Shown here: piece after piece, positions 22,125-32,468 of the stretch | How the letters are laid out: every line of letters begins with the position of its first letter | Numbering within the stretch: position 1 is the stretch's first letter | Assembly: GCF_001037495.1 (NCBI RefSeq) | Contig: NZ_KQ089822.1 | Coordinates: 1,054,001 to 1,118,000 of the forward strand | Origin: Citrobacter sp. MGH106 | GTDB taxonomy: Bacteria > Pseudomonadota > Gammaproteobacteria > Enterobacterales > Enterobacteriaceae | Reading direction: 5' to 3' | DNA: 64,000 nucleotides | Translations under genes and position numbers: made by a program | The notes under the pieces: generated by a model | What the model was told of the DNA's origin: nothing | The model's input: only the letters and a program-made list of their open reading frames with translations | Database searches by the model: none

Positions 22125-22305
22125 AAACGTGACCGCCGAGCTGATAAGGCTCGGTTATGACCAGAATGCGGCAATGACTGGCGCTGACATGGCATTAGAT
22201 CACTACCGGCGCTGCTCACAGGCCAGCAGGAAGGGGAAAATCTTCGACGATTGTCTTTACTACGCCAAGCAATGGGCTGGTAAGCAGAAGTCGAAACAAA
22301 AATAG
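22099..22305 (+). CDS. Small phage protein, 68 aa, unknown
   Basis: MTPQEFIHKNVTAELIRLGY, ending AKQWAGKQKSKQK. Basic and helical; its start lies inside the end of rha (26-bp overlap). Small proteins of this type often follow rha-like genes in enteric phages, but I know no function. Confidence 0.6.
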   Translation: MTPQEFIHKNVTAELIRLGYDQNAAMTGADMALDHYRRCSQASRKGKIFDDCLYYAKQWAGKQKSKQK

Positions 22306-22362
22306 AGAGCCACTTTCACAACGGTTCTTCATTACAAAGCTCATCTGCGGGTGGGCTTGATA

Positions 22363-22509
22363 ATGCTTACCCGACAAGAAGCAGAGATTTGGTCAACCTG
22401 AAAGGAAGGTGGTCATTATCTTAATGGCTGTGATTACAGCAAGTGGCGGCGCAACTCTGGGAAGCGTGGCAATGCTGCGAATATAAAGTTCTGCAAATGG
22501 TGTCAGTAA
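22363..22509 (+). pseudogene. Possible broken small gene with in-frame TGA
   Basis: From ATG at 22363 the frame reads MLTRQEAEIWST, meets TGA at 22399-22401, then continues open as KEGGHYLNGCDYSKWRRNSG and ends NIKFCKWCQ at TAA 22507. The downstream half is protein-like (C-D-Y, basic run, C-K-W-C) and has no start codon of its own, so a nonsense mutation in a ~48-codon gene is plausible. The rest of the 296-bp gap holds TTGACA near 22516 and a TATATAGATATAAC stretch whose spacing is poor for a promoter. Confidence 0.4.
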
Positions 22510-22601
22510 AGTGTCATTGACAGAGTTTTATATAGATATAACAACCCTCATGTCTCGGGCTTCCCCGGTGATGTATTTAAATTTGTAGAGGATTATTCCA
22601 T

Positions 22602-22823
22602 ATGCCTACTAAATGTATGTCAGTTGGCGGGTACCCAGTAGAAGTAGCTACACCAGAAGATGTGAATGGAGAGTCTTATACGCTTCCAGCAGCAACAACA
22701 TCCGCAATCGGCGGGGTGAAGAAAATGGCCAATCAGGCTGATACAGCGGCAACCGATGTAGCGGGTCTGGTAACGGACTTCAACGCATTGCTAGCCAAGC
22801 TTAAAGCAGCCGGGATGATGTGA
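22602..22823 (+). CDS. Head-fibre-like small protein, 73 aa
   Basis: MPTKCMSVGGYPVEVATPED, then SYTLPAATTSAIGGVKKMAN, and a C-terminal helix (VTDFNALLAKLKAAGMM). The YTLPAAT-S-IGGVK motif is typical of phage head-fibre/decoration proteins and fibre tips. Whether it decorates the head here is uncertain. GAGG precedes the ATG. Confidence 0.65.
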   Translation: MPTKCMSVGGYPVEVATPEDVNGESYTLPAATTSAIGGVKKMANQADTAATDVAGLVTDFNALLAKLKAAGMM

Positions 22824-23002
22824 TGAAAATAATCGAAGCTGTTCGACATGGCGATTTGTCATTTGTGCAAGTCAGGCATGCGGGAGTCCTGGTGACCATG
22901 CAGAAGGAGGGCGAACTTGTCGGCATCACGACGAAAGGTCGCGGGAATGTTCGGTTCGCAAAGTCACAAGCAAAATTCATTCATCAAATGTTAAACGGAT
23001 AG
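22823..23002 (+). CDS. Small phage protein, 59 aa, unknown
   Basis: MKIIEAVRHGDLSFVQVRHA, with TTKGRGNVRFAKSQAKFIHQ. Mixed beta then helix, basic. The ATG at 22823 overlaps the preceding TGA; a GTG at 22820 is an alternative. Not recognised. Confidence 0.6.
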   Translation: MKIIEAVRHGDLSFVQVRHAGVLVTMQKEGELVGITTKGRGNVRFAKSQAKFIHQMLNG

Positions 23003-23006
23003 TCAA

Positions 23007-23663
23007 ATGGCAAAGCTCACTGACAAGCAAGAGCTGTTTGCCCGTGAGAATAGGCCAACACCGGGCGATGGCTTTCTAGCAGAGTTTCATCCTTACAATC
23101 GCCTTATTCCAGCCGAAGGTGTTCACGACTGGGTTTACGAAAACATCATTTCAGAAACTGGAAAAATTCATAATCCTGACCACATTCATTTGGAATGTGC
23201 TGATATTGCTTTCCTGTGGGCGGCGCATGGCTTCACCAAGAAAGGGCGAACAGTCCTCGGGCAATGTGAAGAGGTAATGTTTCGCGCAGGAGGATGGCAG
23301 AAAGCAAGGATGGAGCAACAAATGCATGAGTGGTTTGGTCGTCAGCCTGATTATGTAATTACCCTTGCTGCCGATTACTGCTCGCAATGCAGTGACCTTG
23401 ATTTCTGCGCTCTCATTGAGCACGAGCTTTATCATATTGCACACGAAGCTGACGAATTCGGATCGCCAAAGTTTTATCGAGAAAGTGGATTGCCAAAGCT
23501 TTGCATACGTGGGCATGACGTTGAAGAGTTCGTGGGCGTAGTGCGCAGATATGGCGCAAGCCATGATGTTCAGATACTGGTTAATGCAGCCAATCACCCT
23601 GCTGAAGTTGCTCATCTTGATGTAGCAAGGGCATGCGGGACTTGTTTAATGAAGCTAGCTTGA
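23007..23663 (+). CDS. Putative phage metallopeptidase (HExxH)
   Basis: 218 aa. MAKLTDKQELFARENRPTPG opening and the zinc-protease motif HELYH (within ALIEHELYHIAHEADEFG), plus a later RGHDVEEFVGVVRRYG that could give the third ligand. This matches the family of putative phage metallopeptidases encoded near terminase genes. Cysteines (YCSQCSDLDFC) may form a second metal site. The substrate is unknown; roles in head maturation or host takeover are possible. It lies 31 bp before the small terminase gene. Confidence 0.78.
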   Translation: MAKLTDKQELFARENRPTPGDGFLAEFHPYNRLIPAEGVHDWVYENIISETGKIHNPDHIHLECADIAFLWAAHGFTKKGRTVLGQCEEVMFRAGGWQKARMEQQMHEWFGRQPDYVITLAADYCSQCSDLDFCALIEHELYHIAHEADEFGSPKFYRESGLPKLCIRGHDVEEFVGVVRRYGASHDVQILVNAANHPAEVAHLDVARACGTCLMKLA

Positions 23664-23694
23664 CGCTTTATTCAGATTGTCATGGAGGTAACCA

Positions 23695-24180
23695 ATGGCA
23701 GCACTATCGACAGAGGTAAAAGCCTTCATCGTTCAATCTTTGGCATGCTTTGAGCCACCGACAAAAGTGATTGAGCTTGTAAAGCAGGAGTTTGGAGTTG
23801 AAGTGTCGCGCCAGCAAGTCTCTCAGTACAGTCCCGGAAATGCCATGGCGGCCAACCTCAGTAAGAAGTGGGTGGAGCTATTCCATTCAACTCGCGAGAG
23901 ATTCCAGAGTGAAATCTCAAACATCCCCATTGCCAACAAGGCTTACAGGCTCCGTGTCCTTGATCGGATGATGGGTAATGCCGAAAAAATGAGGAACATC
24001 GCGCTTGCTGCGGAAATTATCGAGCAGGCAGCGAAAGAGTGCGGCGACGCCTATTCCAATAAGCACAAATTTGAGCACTCTGGCCCCAACGGCGGCGCTA
24101 TGGAGGTGATGAATTACACGCCAGAACATTACGCTGCTGCGAATAAAGCAATAGAGGGCAAACTAACCGGGCTGGATTGA
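23695..24180 (+). CDS. terS: Terminase small subunit (DUF2280)
   Basis: 161 aa. MAALSTEVKAFIVQSLACFE, then TKVIELVKQEFGVEVSRQQV is an HTH that recognises packaging DNA, followed by a helical oligomerisation region (RERFQSEISNIPIANKAYRL). This pattern is the DUF2280 small-terminase family. It lies one base before terL and would set the packaging start (pac or cos not located). Confidence 0.88.
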   Translation: MAALSTEVKAFIVQSLACFEPPTKVIELVKQEFGVEVSRQQVSQYSPGNAMAANLSKKWVELFHSTRERFQSEISNIPIANKAYRLRVLDRMMGNAEKMRNIALAAEIIEQAAKECGDAYSNKHKFEHSGPNGGAMEVMNYTPEHYAAANKAIEGKLTGLD

Positions 24181-24181
24181 T

Positions 24182-25858
24182 ATGAGCGAAATAATCGAAT
24201 GGGAAGATTTGACATTTCCTGAGCGCGTTGTGCTTAAGTCAAAATCCACAAAGTCATTCCTGAACCATACGAGAATATGGTTCGAAATTATCCAGGGTGA
24301 CCGTCTACTAGTTAACTGGCACCATCGGCTGATGGCCTCGAAAATTGATGATCTAATTTACCGCCGCTTAGAGCCAGGTAACTTGATTATCAACGTTCCT
24401 CCCGGTGGAACAAAAACAGAATTCTTCTCCATCCACCTTCCGTCGTATGTCAATGCACTGGTACAGGAAGGCAAGCTCAAGCGCTTCCGTAACCTGAATA
24501 TCTCGTTTGCTGACACACTGGTTAAGCGTAACTCACGCCGAACCAGGGACATTATCGCCAGCAAGGAATATCAGGAATTCTGGCCTTCTTCATTTGGTGT
24601 CAACCAGGCTGAAGAGTGGGAGATAAAGGACGACCGAGGTCGCTCAATCGGACAGACTGTATCCCGTTCCAGTAACGGGCAGATAACCGGCGGTCGTGGC
24701 GGATACTTCGGGCCTGAGTTTTCCGGCATGGTTATGCTGGACGACTACAACAAGCCAGTCGATATGCTGAGCGAGTCACGCAGAAACAGCGCTAACACGC
24801 TCCTGGTGAACACCATCCGCTCACGTCGTGGTGATAAGTCAAAAGAACATCCAACGCCGTTTGTAAGCATTCAGCAGCGCTTACACACTGATGACGCTAC
24901 CGGCTTCATGCTGGGTGGCGGCATGGGCGTTAAATTCCATCACGTAGCCATCCCGGCGATGATTGATGAGAAATACATCCAGTCTCTCGCTGAGCCGTGG
25001 CGCTCGTTGTGCTGGGAGACGGTTAAAGACACCGATTATGTAGAAGTGTCCGGCACACGATACTGGTCATACTGGCCTCAGATGGAAGACGTGAACGACC
25101 TCCTGCAATTGTGGGAGAAAGACCGTTACACCTTTCTGTCTCAGTACCAGCAAAACCCAATGGCACTCACCGGCGGCATTATCGACACCGGTTGGTTCCA
25201 GACCTATACCACGCTTCCTAAGTTGACTCACCGCGCCGTTTACGTTGATACCAACAGCGGCAAGGTTGAGGACTGGCTGGACTACACCGTGTTCACGCTG
25301 GTTGGCATGGGCGTGGATGGCAATCTCTACATCATCGATGTGGTGCGTGGACGCTGGGACCCGGAAGACCTGCTGAAGAAAGCTGAAGAGGTCTGGGAGA
25401 AATGGCGCATGCAAGGTTCAATGCGAATCATGCCAATGCGGCATATGGCTATCGAAGAGAAGCAGGCCGGACAAGGGTTGATTACCACGCTGAAGAAACG
25501 CAGCGCAACCCCTGGGCAACTCAGCATACCGGTTAAAGAAATACCCCGAGGTGCAGGCCAGAACAAACTGGTTCGATGCCTCAACGTCATCCCTCAGATA
25601 AAGACCGGCAAGGTCTACGTTCCCGCAACGCACACGCAAGATGGTGCGGCGATTATGCACACCTATTACGAGGACGGAACAATCGCTGGGACGACATCTT
25701 GGGTGCTTACGGCAATGACCGAGTGCGCAGCGTTCTCTGCTGATGACAGCCACGACAATGACGACATCCTTGATACATGGATGGACGCCATTGATGACAA
25801 CCTTATTTCCGGTCGCCAGCCAATGGTGATCGACCCAAGTCAACTCAGGAGAATTTAA
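24182..25858 (+). CDS. terL: Terminase large subunit
   Basis: 558 aa. The ATPase P-loop-like VPPGGTKTEF is at about residues 72-81, Walker B is GMVMLDDYN, and the C-terminal RNase H-type nuclease domain starts with AVYVDTNSGK and includes HDNDDILDTWMDAID. It powers DNA translocation into the prohead and cuts concatemers. Full length for the family; next to terS and portal as expected. Confidence 0.93.
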   Translation: MSEIIEWEDLTFPERVVLKSKSTKSFLNHTRIWFEIIQGDRLLVNWHHRLMASKIDDLIYRRLEPGNLIINVPPGGTKTEFFSIHLPSYVNALVQEGKLKRFRNLNISFADTLVKRNSRRTRDIIASKEYQEFWPSSFGVNQAEEWEIKDDRGRSIGQTVSRSSNGQITGGRGGYFGPEFSGMVMLDDYNKPVDMLSESRRNSANTLLVNTIRSRRGDKSKEHPTPFVSIQQRLHTDDATGFMLGGGMGVKFHHVAIPAMIDEKYIQSLAEPWRSLCWETVKDTDYVEVSGTRYWSYWPQMEDVNDLLQLWEKDRYTFLSQYQQNPMALTGGIIDTGWFQTYTTLPKLTHRAVYVDTNSGKVEDWLDYTVFTLVGMGVDGNLYIIDVVRGRWDPEDLLKKAEEVWEKWRMQGSMRIMPMRHMAIEEKQAGQGLITTLKKRSATPGQLSIPVKEIPRGAGQNKLVRCLNVIPQIKTGKVYVPATHTQDGAAIMHTYYEDGTIAGTTSWVLTAMTECAAFSADDSHDNDDILDTWMDAIDDNLISGRQPMVIDPSQLRRI

Positions 25859-27379
25859 GTGCGGTGGAAATGGTGGAAGAAAGAAATCGCCGCGCCTGAG
25901 CCGGTGAAAGAACCTGAAAAGGTTCAGATGAAAATTAACCCGATGGCTGTCGCTGAGATTCAGGCTAAGCCGCCGAGAGAGTTTAAGCAGTACAAGCCAC
26001 CAAAAGGAGTTATCCCGGATAGTATCGAGAAAGGCGTACTGGCTATGGACTCAACCCCATACGCAACGCTGAACGAAGCTTACACAGGATACACCTACGG
26101 CTACCCTGATAGCTTCCCCGGCTATCCATACCTTGCAACGCTGGCGCAGAAACCGGAATACAGGAAAATGGTCGGGACCATCGCCGAAGAGATGACACGC
26201 AAGTGGATCAAGCTCAAAACTGTTGGCGATGAGGATAAATCAGATCGCGTTAAGCAACTCTACGACGCGCTCGACCGGTTCCATGTTCGCGATAAGTTCA
26301 GAGAAGCAGCTGAGCATGACGGCTATTTCGGTGGAGGGCAGATTTACATCGATGTGCAGTCAACACGCGGAGTATCTGCCTGGACTGATGATGTTGAGTT
26401 GCAGTCCAAACTGTTCCTGTCTGACAAGAAGATTAAGCAGGGAAGCCTGAAGGGCTTCACTGTAATTGAGCCAGTCTGGACCTATCCCGGCGTGTACAAC
26501 ACAGCCAACCCGATGAGTCCTGACTTCTACAAACCAACAGAATGGTTTGTGATGGCAAAGACGGTGAACTCAAGCCGTATGCTGGACTTTGTTTCTCGCG
26601 AGGTTCCTGACCTGCTCAAGGCGGCCTACAACTTCCGTGGGTTGAGCCTGACACAGATTGCCGAGCCGTACGTGAACAACTGGTTGCGCACCCGAGACAG
26701 CGTCAGCGACATGATCCACTCGTTCAGCATCCCGGTCATCGGAACGAACATGAGCACCATCCTGCAAGGGGGAGGTGCTGAGTCGCTTCTGGCACGATTG
26801 CAGATGTTCAACCAGTGCCGTGATAACCGTGGGGTGTTTGCGAAGGATAACGACGCAACACAGGCGGAGACGGTGGAGTTCGTCAACGCACCTCTCGGCA
26901 CGTTGGACGCGCTACAGGCTCAGGCGCAGGAGCAGATGGCTGCAGTATCAAGCATCCCTCTGGTTAAGCTCCTTGGCATATCACCTGCCGGGCTTAATGC
27001 TTCCTCAGACGGTGAGATTCGCGTCTTCTACGACTACATCCACGCTCTGCAGCAGTCGATGTTCAAGGACAACCTGAAGCGCGTTCTGGACATCATTCAG
27101 CTATCCGAGTTTGGCGACATCGACCCTGAAATCTACTTCGAGTTCGAGCCTCTCTACGAGATGAGCGCGAAAGAGAAAGCGGAGATTCGGAAAATCGATG
27201 CCGACACTGACCTTGTTTATGTCACTGCTGGCGCGCTGTCTAACAACGAGGTGCGCGAGAAGATCGCCGAAGACCCTGAATCACCCTATCACTCACTGGA
27301 CCTAAGCGATGACATCGACCTCGAAGAAGAAGACGGCGAAGACATCGACCCAGAGGACGATACCGCCAGTCAGACCTAA
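25859..27379 (+). CDS. Portal protein (DUF1073)
   Basis: 506 aa starting at GTG immediately after the terL stop (CAGGAGA upstream). [31 protein letters not shown] and [20 protein letters not shown] are typical of DUF1073 portals. It forms the dodecameric ring at the capsid vertex through which DNA passes. The acidic tail ([15 protein letters not shown]) overlaps the start of the next gene by 71 bp. Confidence 0.9.
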   Translation: MRWKWWKKEIAAPEPVKEPEKVQMKINPMAVAEIQAKPPREFKQYKPPKGVIPDSIEKGVLAMDSTPYATLNEAYTGYTYGYPDSFPGYPYLATLAQKPEYRKMVGTIAEEMTRKWIKLKTVGDEDKSDRVKQLYDALDRFHVRDKFREAAEHDGYFGGGQIYIDVQSTRGVSAWTDDVELQSKLFLSDKKIKQGSLKGFTVIEPVWTYPGVYNTANPMSPDFYKPTEWFVMAKTVNSSRMLDFVSREVPDLLKAAYNFRGLSLTQIAEPYVNNWLRTRDSVSDMIHSFSIPVIGTNMSTILQGGGAESLLARLQMFNQCRDNRGVFAKDNDATQAETVEFVNAPLGTLDALQAQAQEQMAAVSSIPLVKLLGISPAGLNASSDGEIRVFYDYIHALQQSMFKDNLKRVLDIIQLSEFGDIDPEIYFEFEPLYEMSAKEKAEIRKIDADTDLVYVTAGALSNNEVREKIAEDPESPYHSLDLSDDIDLEEEDGEDIDPEDDTASQT

Positions 27380-28121
27380 CGCAGGTGTTGAGGCATGGTA
27401 TCGACGCCAGCTCGATAAGCAGATACGAGAGATGCAGAAGTCCGTTGTGTACTGGCTAACCGCAAACTACAAAGCGAGTGGAGCGGCGGTGGCAATGGAC
27501 GCATCTCCGGCTGTGTTTATGCGTGAAGCGATGAAAAAACTGGCTAATCGCTGGACGAAATCATTCGACAACATTGCGCAGAAGCTTGCCGACAGGTTCG
27601 CTGGCGATGCCATGAAGAACTCTGACGTGTCGTTGCATAACGCGCTGGAGACTGCTGGCTTCACGGTTGAGTTCAAAATGACCGCGCCGATGAATAATGC
27701 ACTACAGGCGACCATTGCCGAAAACGTCGGACTGATACGCTCCATCCCGGAGAAGTATTTCACCGAAGTCGAAGGTCTGGTGATGCGCTCTGTGGCTCGC
27801 GGTCGCGATCTGTCATATCTCACCGATGAATTGCAGAAGCGTTACGGCATCACCCGGAGACGGGCGGCGCTGATTGCTCGCGATCAGAACAACAAGGCCA
27901 CCTCCGTCATGCAGGCGGCTCGGCAGAAGTCACTCGGTATCACGCAAGGTATCTGGCGACACTCTCACGCTGGTAAAGAACCTCGTCCATCGCACGTGAA
28001 AGCGGACGGTAAGAAGTTCGATATCGACAAGGGAATGTATCTGGATGGCAAGTGGTTAATGCCAGGTGAGGAAATCAATTGCAGATGTACATGGTCACCA
28101 GTCATACCCGGTCTTAGCTAG
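27309..28121 (+). CDS. Head morphogenesis protein (Mu gpF / SPP1 gp7-like)
   Basis: 270 aa. The C-terminal region with [20 protein letters not shown], then [20 protein letters not shown] and [13 protein letters not shown], is the conserved Mu F-like domain of minor head proteins that act with the portal. N-terminus basic. The start at 27309 overlaps the portal gene by 71 bp without an obvious ribosome site, so a later start is possible. Confidence 0.85.
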   Translation: MTSTSKKKTAKTSTQRTIPPVRPNAGVEAWYRRQLDKQIREMQKSVVYWLTANYKASGAAVAMDASPAVFMREAMKKLANRWTKSFDNIAQKLADRFAGDAMKNSDVSLHNALETAGFTVEFKMTAPMNNALQATIAENVGLIRSIPEKYFTEVEGLVMRSVARGRDLSYLTDELQKRYGITRRRAALIARDQNNKATSVMQAARQKSLGITQGIWRHSHAGKEPRPSHVKADGKKFDIDKGMYLDGKWLMPGEEINCRCTWSPVIPGLS

Positions 28122-28133
28122 ACGGAATAAACA

Positions 28134-29336
28134 ATGAAAACAACTGAACGGTTGGCATTTGACCGCGCATCCGTGCGCACGTTTGATGGCAACGGCAGGC
28201 TTCAGGTAAAGGTCAGCAATATCAGCAAGGCGAATGTTTGCCCCTATTTCGGGCGAGAGATTCCAGGCGCTGATAAGTTAGGGCTGGACCCCGAGAAGAT
28301 TTACTACCTCTGGCGACACCCTGACGAACTGAAGAAAGCCGTAGCAACATTCAACAACATCCCACTCCTTTCAATCCATACCCCTGACTTCCCCGGTGAC
28401 CCACCTCGCGAATATCGCGTAGGGGTTACTCACTCGAACGCTGACTTTGACGGAACGTATCTCACTAACGGCCTGTCCGTTTGGGACAACTCCGCTATCG
28501 CCGGTATCGAGACGGAAGAGCAGGAAGAATTGTCTTCGTCGTACCAATACGTCGCTGACATGACCCCCGGCACGACACCAAATGGTGAAGTCTATGACGG
28601 CATCATGCGGGAAATTATCGGGAACCACGTAGCGCTGGTCGAAACAGGCCGCGCAGGAAGCGACGTATTGGTCGCAGATTCTTTACCACCGGAGTTAAAG
28701 CACATGAGCAAACGCAAAGCTGCGGCTATTCGCGCCACGCTGAAGCCATTACTGGCAGCAGACGCGGATCTGGAAGCAGAAGTTCGCAAAGCACTTCTGG
28801 CTCTCGATGAAGCCGACAAAGAAGACAAGAAAGACAAGCCGGCCGAAGACGAAGAAACCGAAGAAGAAAAGGAAGAGCGCGAGGCCAAAGAGAAAGCCGC
28901 GCAGGACGAAGAGACCGAGGAAGAGAAAAAGGAGCGCGAGGCCAAAGAAAAGGCAGCCAATGACGAAGACGATGACAAGAAAGACGACAAAGTCTCCAAA
29001 ACGGCTATGGACTCTGCGATCCGCTTGGCAGCTGACAGCGCAACCAAAAAGGCCGCGCAGAACTTCCGCGAAATCCGTGAAGCTGAACTGGCTGTGCGCC
29101 CTCTGATTGGCGATGTGGTGGCGATGGACTCAGCGGCTGATGTCTACCGTACCGCCCTTGAGCAGTCCGGCGTCGACATCAAAGGCGTCCACCCGTCCGC
29201 GTTCCCGTCACTGGTGAAAATGGCGATCAGCCAGAAAGAAAGCTCACGTCCTGCCGCTTTAGCTCAGGATTCCGCATCAATTAGCGAGTTCGAGAGCGCA
29301 TTCCCGACCGCTGGCAAACTGAAACGAGGTTTCTAA
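28134..29336 (+). CDS. Prohead protease (DUF2213) fused to scaffold-like C-terminus
   Basis: 400 aa. The N-terminal ~190 residues are the DUF2213 protease-like domain ([40 protein letters not shown]). It is followed by a charged helical scaffold-like region with two 19-residue acidic/basic repeats ([16 protein letters not shown], about residues 238-276). An in-frame ATG at 28704 ([17 protein letters not shown]) is preceded by GGAG nine bases upstream, so a separate scaffold could be made by internal initiation, as in lambda C/Nu3. Upstream of cement and capsid genes. Confidence 0.85.
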   Translation: MKTTERLAFDRASVRTFDGNGRLQVKVSNISKANVCPYFGREIPGADKLGLDPEKIYYLWRHPDELKKAVATFNNIPLLSIHTPDFPGDPPREYRVGVTHSNADFDGTYLTNGLSVWDNSAIAGIETEEQEELSSSYQYVADMTPGTTPNGEVYDGIMREIIGNHVALVETGRAGSDVLVADSLPPELKHMSKRKAAAIRATLKPLLAADADLEAEVRKALLALDEADKEDKKDKPAEDEETEEEKEEREAKEKAAQDEETEEEKKEREAKEKAANDEDDDKKDDKVSKTAMDSAIRLAADSATKKAAQNFREIREAELAVRPLIGDVVAMDSAADVYRTALEQSGVDIKGVHPSAFPSLVKMAISQKESSRPAALAQDSASISEFESAFPTAGKLKRGF

Positions 29337-29337
29337 C

Positions 29338-29820
29338 ATGGCAGGTTTTCAGAAGGTAATTAATCAGTACCCAGCCCCTGGTGTCGAAGGTGGCTTTGCG
29401 AGCACTAACCCACACGCAACATACCTCGCTGGCGAGGCGGCCCTGGTAGCTGGCACTGGCGGCCTGACTGTAGGTCGTTTCGCATGGGACGTAAACGGCA
29501 AAGCAACTAACGCAGGCACCGGCGCACCATCAGGGTTTGTGCTTAACGATGGTCAAGCGTCAATCACCGTATGGCTGGGTGAAGCGTCCATGCTGATTCA
29601 GCCTGGTCGCGAAGTCACCCTGGTGACTGCTGGTGATTTCTGGGCTCGAACTTCTACCGCAGCAACTCGCGGCCAGAAAATCTTCGCATCGCTGACAACC
29701 GGGCAAGTACAAACCGGTGCAGCTGGCGCAACCATTTCCGGTTACGTCGAGACCGTATTCTCTGCTGGTAGCGCTTGCGACGCTAACGAGCTTGTCAAAA
29801 TCAGCACCTGGAGCAAGTAA
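29338..29820 (+). CDS. Capsid cement/decoration protein (Gp24-like)
   Basis: 160 aa, beta-rich, [20 protein letters not shown]. Glycine/alanine-rich strands ([20 protein letters not shown]) and position directly before the major capsid gene fit the structural-cement family. It would bind the outside of the mature capsid to stabilise it. Overlaps the capsid gene start by one base. Confidence 0.8.
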   Translation: MAGFQKVINQYPAPGVEGGFASTNPHATYLAGEAALVAGTGGLTVGRFAWDVNGKATNAGTGAPSGFVLNDGQASITVWLGEASMLIQPGREVTLVTAGDFWARTSTAATRGQKIFASLTTGQVQTGAAGATISGYVETVFSAGSACDANELVKISTWSK

Positions 29821-30857
29821 TGAGCGAATTTCAGAAGCACTACTCAGCCGCAAGCGGCAAATACGGCATCATCCTGCCGGGCGCACGTGAATACCTGAAT
29901 CCTGACTTCGCCCAGAACTACCAACTGGCGATGGATGCGCAACCAACAATGGTTACCGAAAACAACGCAGGTATCCCGGCATACTTCACAAACTACGTTG
30001 ACCCTGAGCTGATCCGCGTACTGGTCACTCCGATGAAGGCAGCAGAAATCATCGGTGAAACCAAAAAAGGCGACTGGACCACCCTGAGCTCTCAGTTCCC
30101 GATCGTCGAATCAACCGGTGAGACCAGCTCTTACGGTGACTTCAACAACAACGGCATGACCTCAGCAAACGTGAACTGGGTTGCGCGTCAGTCCTACCAC
30201 TACCAGACCCACACCCGCTGGGGTGAGCGTGAACTGGATATGTACGGCGCAGCGCGTATCGGTTACGCCGCAGAACTGAACGTAGCGTCTGCTCTGGTTC
30301 TGAACAAGTTCCAGAACAAATCCTACTTCTTCGGCATCGATGGCCTGGCTAACTACGGGCTGCTGAATGATCCGTCTCTGTCTGCACCAGTTACTCCGGG
30401 CGCAACTGGCACTGGCGGGGCAATCACCTGGGACAGCAAAGACGGCCAGGCTGTTTACGACGATATCGCTGGCAAGCTGTATGCTCAGCTGGTTTCTCAG
30501 ACCAAAGGCCTGATTGAACGCACTGACTCAATGACACTGGCAATGTCGCCAACTGCGGAAGTCAACCTGACCAAGACCAACATGTACAACGTGAACGTGT
30601 CCGATCTGCTGAAGAAGAACTTCCCTAACCTGCGCGTAGAAACAGCTGTTGAATACTCCACTGATGCAGGTGAGATGGTTCAGCTGATCGCCGACCGTCT
30701 TGGTGAGCAGGACACGGCGTACGCAGCATTCACCGAGAAGATGCGCGCCCACGCTGTTGTGGTCGAAGAGTCTTCATGGAAACAGAAAAAATCTGGCGGT
30801 ACCTGGGGCGCGATCATTCGCCAGCCGCTGGGCATTGCTTCAATGCTAGGAGTGTAA
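29820..30857 (+). CDS. Major capsid protein (DUF2184)
   Basis: 345 aa. [40 protein letters not shown]-like [18 protein letters not shown] and [17 protein letters not shown] are typical of DUF2184 capsid proteins (HK97 fold). No delta domain; a separate scaffold is upstream. Strong codon bias (few rare codons) fits high late expression. Confidence 0.9.
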   Translation: MSEFQKHYSAASGKYGIILPGAREYLNPDFAQNYQLAMDAQPTMVTENNAGIPAYFTNYVDPELIRVLVTPMKAAEIIGETKKGDWTTLSSQFPIVESTGETSSYGDFNNNGMTSANVNWVARQSYHYQTHTRWGERELDMYGAARIGYAAELNVASALVLNKFQNKSYFFGIDGLANYGLLNDPSLSAPVTPGATGTGGAITWDSKDGQAVYDDIAGKLYAQLVSQTKGLIERTDSMTLAMSPTAEVNLTKTNMYNVNVSDLLKKNFPNLRVETAVEYSTDAGEMVQLIADRLGEQDTAYAAFTEKMRAHAVVVEESSWKQKKSGGTWGAIIRQPLGIASMLGV

Positions 30858-30860
30858 TTG

Positions 30861-31202
30861 ATGTCAGAGAAAATCGTCGTGGGGTGCAAACTCCCTAATG
30901 GTCTGGTTGTTGAAGTGGATGGCTATGCAGTCACCCTTAACGGTTCAAATTCAGCAATCGTTGTTGGTGGTTATGGACTGACCGAAGGCGTCGATAAAGA
31001 CGCTTTTGACAAATGGTTGGAGGTGCATAAAGACCAGCCATACGTGAAGAAAGAACTGGTCTTTGCTCAGGCCAAAGCAGCAAGCGCCCAGGCTAAGGCA
31101 GCAGAAAACGAGGATGTTAAATCTGGCCTCGAAGGTTTGCCTCAGGATAAACCAGCACCGGGAATCGAGAAAGACAAAGAGGCCATGAAGGCTAAGGGTT
31201 AA
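30861..31202 (+). CDS. Head-region protein of unknown function, 113 aa
   Basis: [20 protein letters not shown], then a helical alanine/lysine-rich C-terminus ([20 protein letters not shown]). The ATG at 30861 is preferred over TTG at 30858 because AGGAGTG lies 6-12 bases upstream. It is in the capsid-to-connector interval and is probably structural. Confidence 0.65.
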   Translation: MSEKIVVGCKLPNGLVVEVDGYAVTLNGSNSAIVVGGYGLTEGVDKDAFDKWLEVHKDQPYVKKELVFAQAKAASAQAKAAENEDVKSGLEGLPQDKPAPGIEKDKEAMKAKG

Positions 31203-31204
31203 TC

Positions 31205-31648
31205 ATGGCTATCGTTGTCTTTGATATTGCCGCATTCCGCGAACGTTACCCGGAGTTCGACACCGTAAGTGACTCGTTGCTGAATGCGTATTTTGTTGAG
31301 GCAACGGTTTACCTTGATAACACGGATTGCAGTGTTGTGACGGATCCTGTTATCAGGGCCGTCTACCTCAACATGCTGGTTGCTCACCTTGCCGCACTGA
31401 ATTCAGGTGTGAATGGGAAAGCACCATCCGGGTTGGTTGGGCGCGTAGCGAGCGCATCAGAAGGTTCTGTATCCGTATCACTTGGCGAAGTTCCATCAAG
31501 CGGCGCTTCGTGGTGGTACCTGCAAACTCCTTATGGGGCTGCTTACTGGCAGGCAACAGCAGCATACAGAACCGCTAGCTACGTTCCCGGCGCTTCGCCA
31601 TCCAATTACCCTGGCCATTATTACCGGCGCGCTAACTGGCGGAGATAA
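31205..31648 (+). CDS. DUF4054 head-tail connector
   Basis: 147 aa. [20 protein letters not shown] and [20 protein letters not shown] fit DUF4054 adaptor proteins that attach beneath the portal. The tail [20 protein letters not shown] is basic and aromatic. Two bases separate it from the previous stop. Confidence 0.8.
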   Translation: MAIVVFDIAAFRERYPEFDTVSDSLLNAYFVEATVYLDNTDCSVVTDPVIRAVYLNMLVAHLAALNSGVNGKAPSGLVGRVASASEGSVSVSLGEVPSSGASWWYLQTPYGAAYWQATAAYRTASYVPGASPSNYPGHYYRRANWRR

Positions 31649-31650
31649 CC

Positions 31651-32103
31651 ATGACAACTTTCAGTGGGGGATCTGCGCTAGAGGCGAAATTAGCTGAGCT
31701 TGCCGAGAAAATTGGCGATGGAAAAACACTGAGGGTCGGGTTTCTTGAAGGGGCAACATATCCTGATGGTACATCCGTTCCGATGGTGGCCGCTGCTAAC
31801 GAGTTCGGTGACCCTGCTATGAACCGACCGGCGCGCCCATTTTTCAGAAACATGATCGCCGATAACTCGCCAGCATGGCCCAGAGATATGGCAAAGATTG
31901 CACAAGCCACTGGGTATGATGCCGACACGATGCTTGGAATGATGGGGGAGCACATCAAAGGGCAGTTGCAGGGCTCTATTCGTGACCTTATGGAGCCAGC
32001 TTTATCCCCGGTTACCATCGCCAAAAAGGGATTCTCAAAGCCTCTTATCGAGACATCACACATGCTAAACAGCGTCGACTACGACATTAAGGATGGCGTA
32101 TGA
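31651..32103 (+). CDS. Head-tail joining / tail completion protein, 150 aa
   Basis: Contains LRVGFLEGATYPDGTSVPMV and NRPARPFFRNMIADNSPAWP, a pattern shared with HK97 gp10-like and Mu gpG-type completion proteins. A basic, amphipathic C-terminus ends SVDYDIKDGV. ATGA overlap with the next gene. Confidence 0.7.
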   Translation: MTTFSGGSALEAKLAELAEKIGDGKTLRVGFLEGATYPDGTSVPMVAAANEFGDPAMNRPARPFFRNMIADNSPAWPRDMAKIAQATGYDADTMLGMMGEHIKGQLQGSIRDLMEPALSPVTIAKKGFSKPLIETSHMLNSVDYDIKDGV

Positions 32104-32468
32104 ACCTGCGCGGCATTGCAAACAGCCTTACAAGCACCATCAACCCGAATGTTACTGGAGTATTCCAGGTTAACACCGGCTTCACCACGCTCCCCGGCGG
32201 GAAGAGAGTTCCGTCATTTAACAGCGTTGATGTGACGGTGCAGTTGCAGGAGCTTTCATCTACAGACCTGCGGCAAGTGGATTCCGTCAACATTCAGGGA
32301 ATCCTGCGCAGCGCTTATCTGAACGGAAATTTCAACGGCGTGAACCGGCCCGAGCAAAAGGGTGGTGACATTCTGATGATTGGCACTGAGAAGTGGCTGG
32401 TTGTGAAAGTCCCAGAGCTTTGGCCTGACTGGTGTCGGGTGATCATAAATCTCCAGAGGTCATCATGA
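32100..32468 (+). CDS. Head-tail connector-like protein, 122 aa
   Basis: MNLRGIANSLTSTINPNVTG, beta-rich, with KGGDILMIGTEKWLVVKVPE near the end. Minor-capsid/connector size and position. Overlaps both neighbours by 4 bp. Family assignment tentative. Confidence 0.65.
   Translation: MNLRGIANSLTSTINPNVTGVFQVNTGFTTLPGGKRVPSFNSVDVTVQLQELSSTDLRQVDSVNIQGILRSAYLNGNFNGVNRPEQKGGDILMIGTEKWLVVKVPELWPDWCRVIINLQRSS

Noticed and set aside
28592-29047. Serine-rich minus-strand frame opposite the protease/scaffold gene
   Set aside because: Produced by the repetitive GAA/GAG-rich coding strand; reads as low-complexity serine and has no support.
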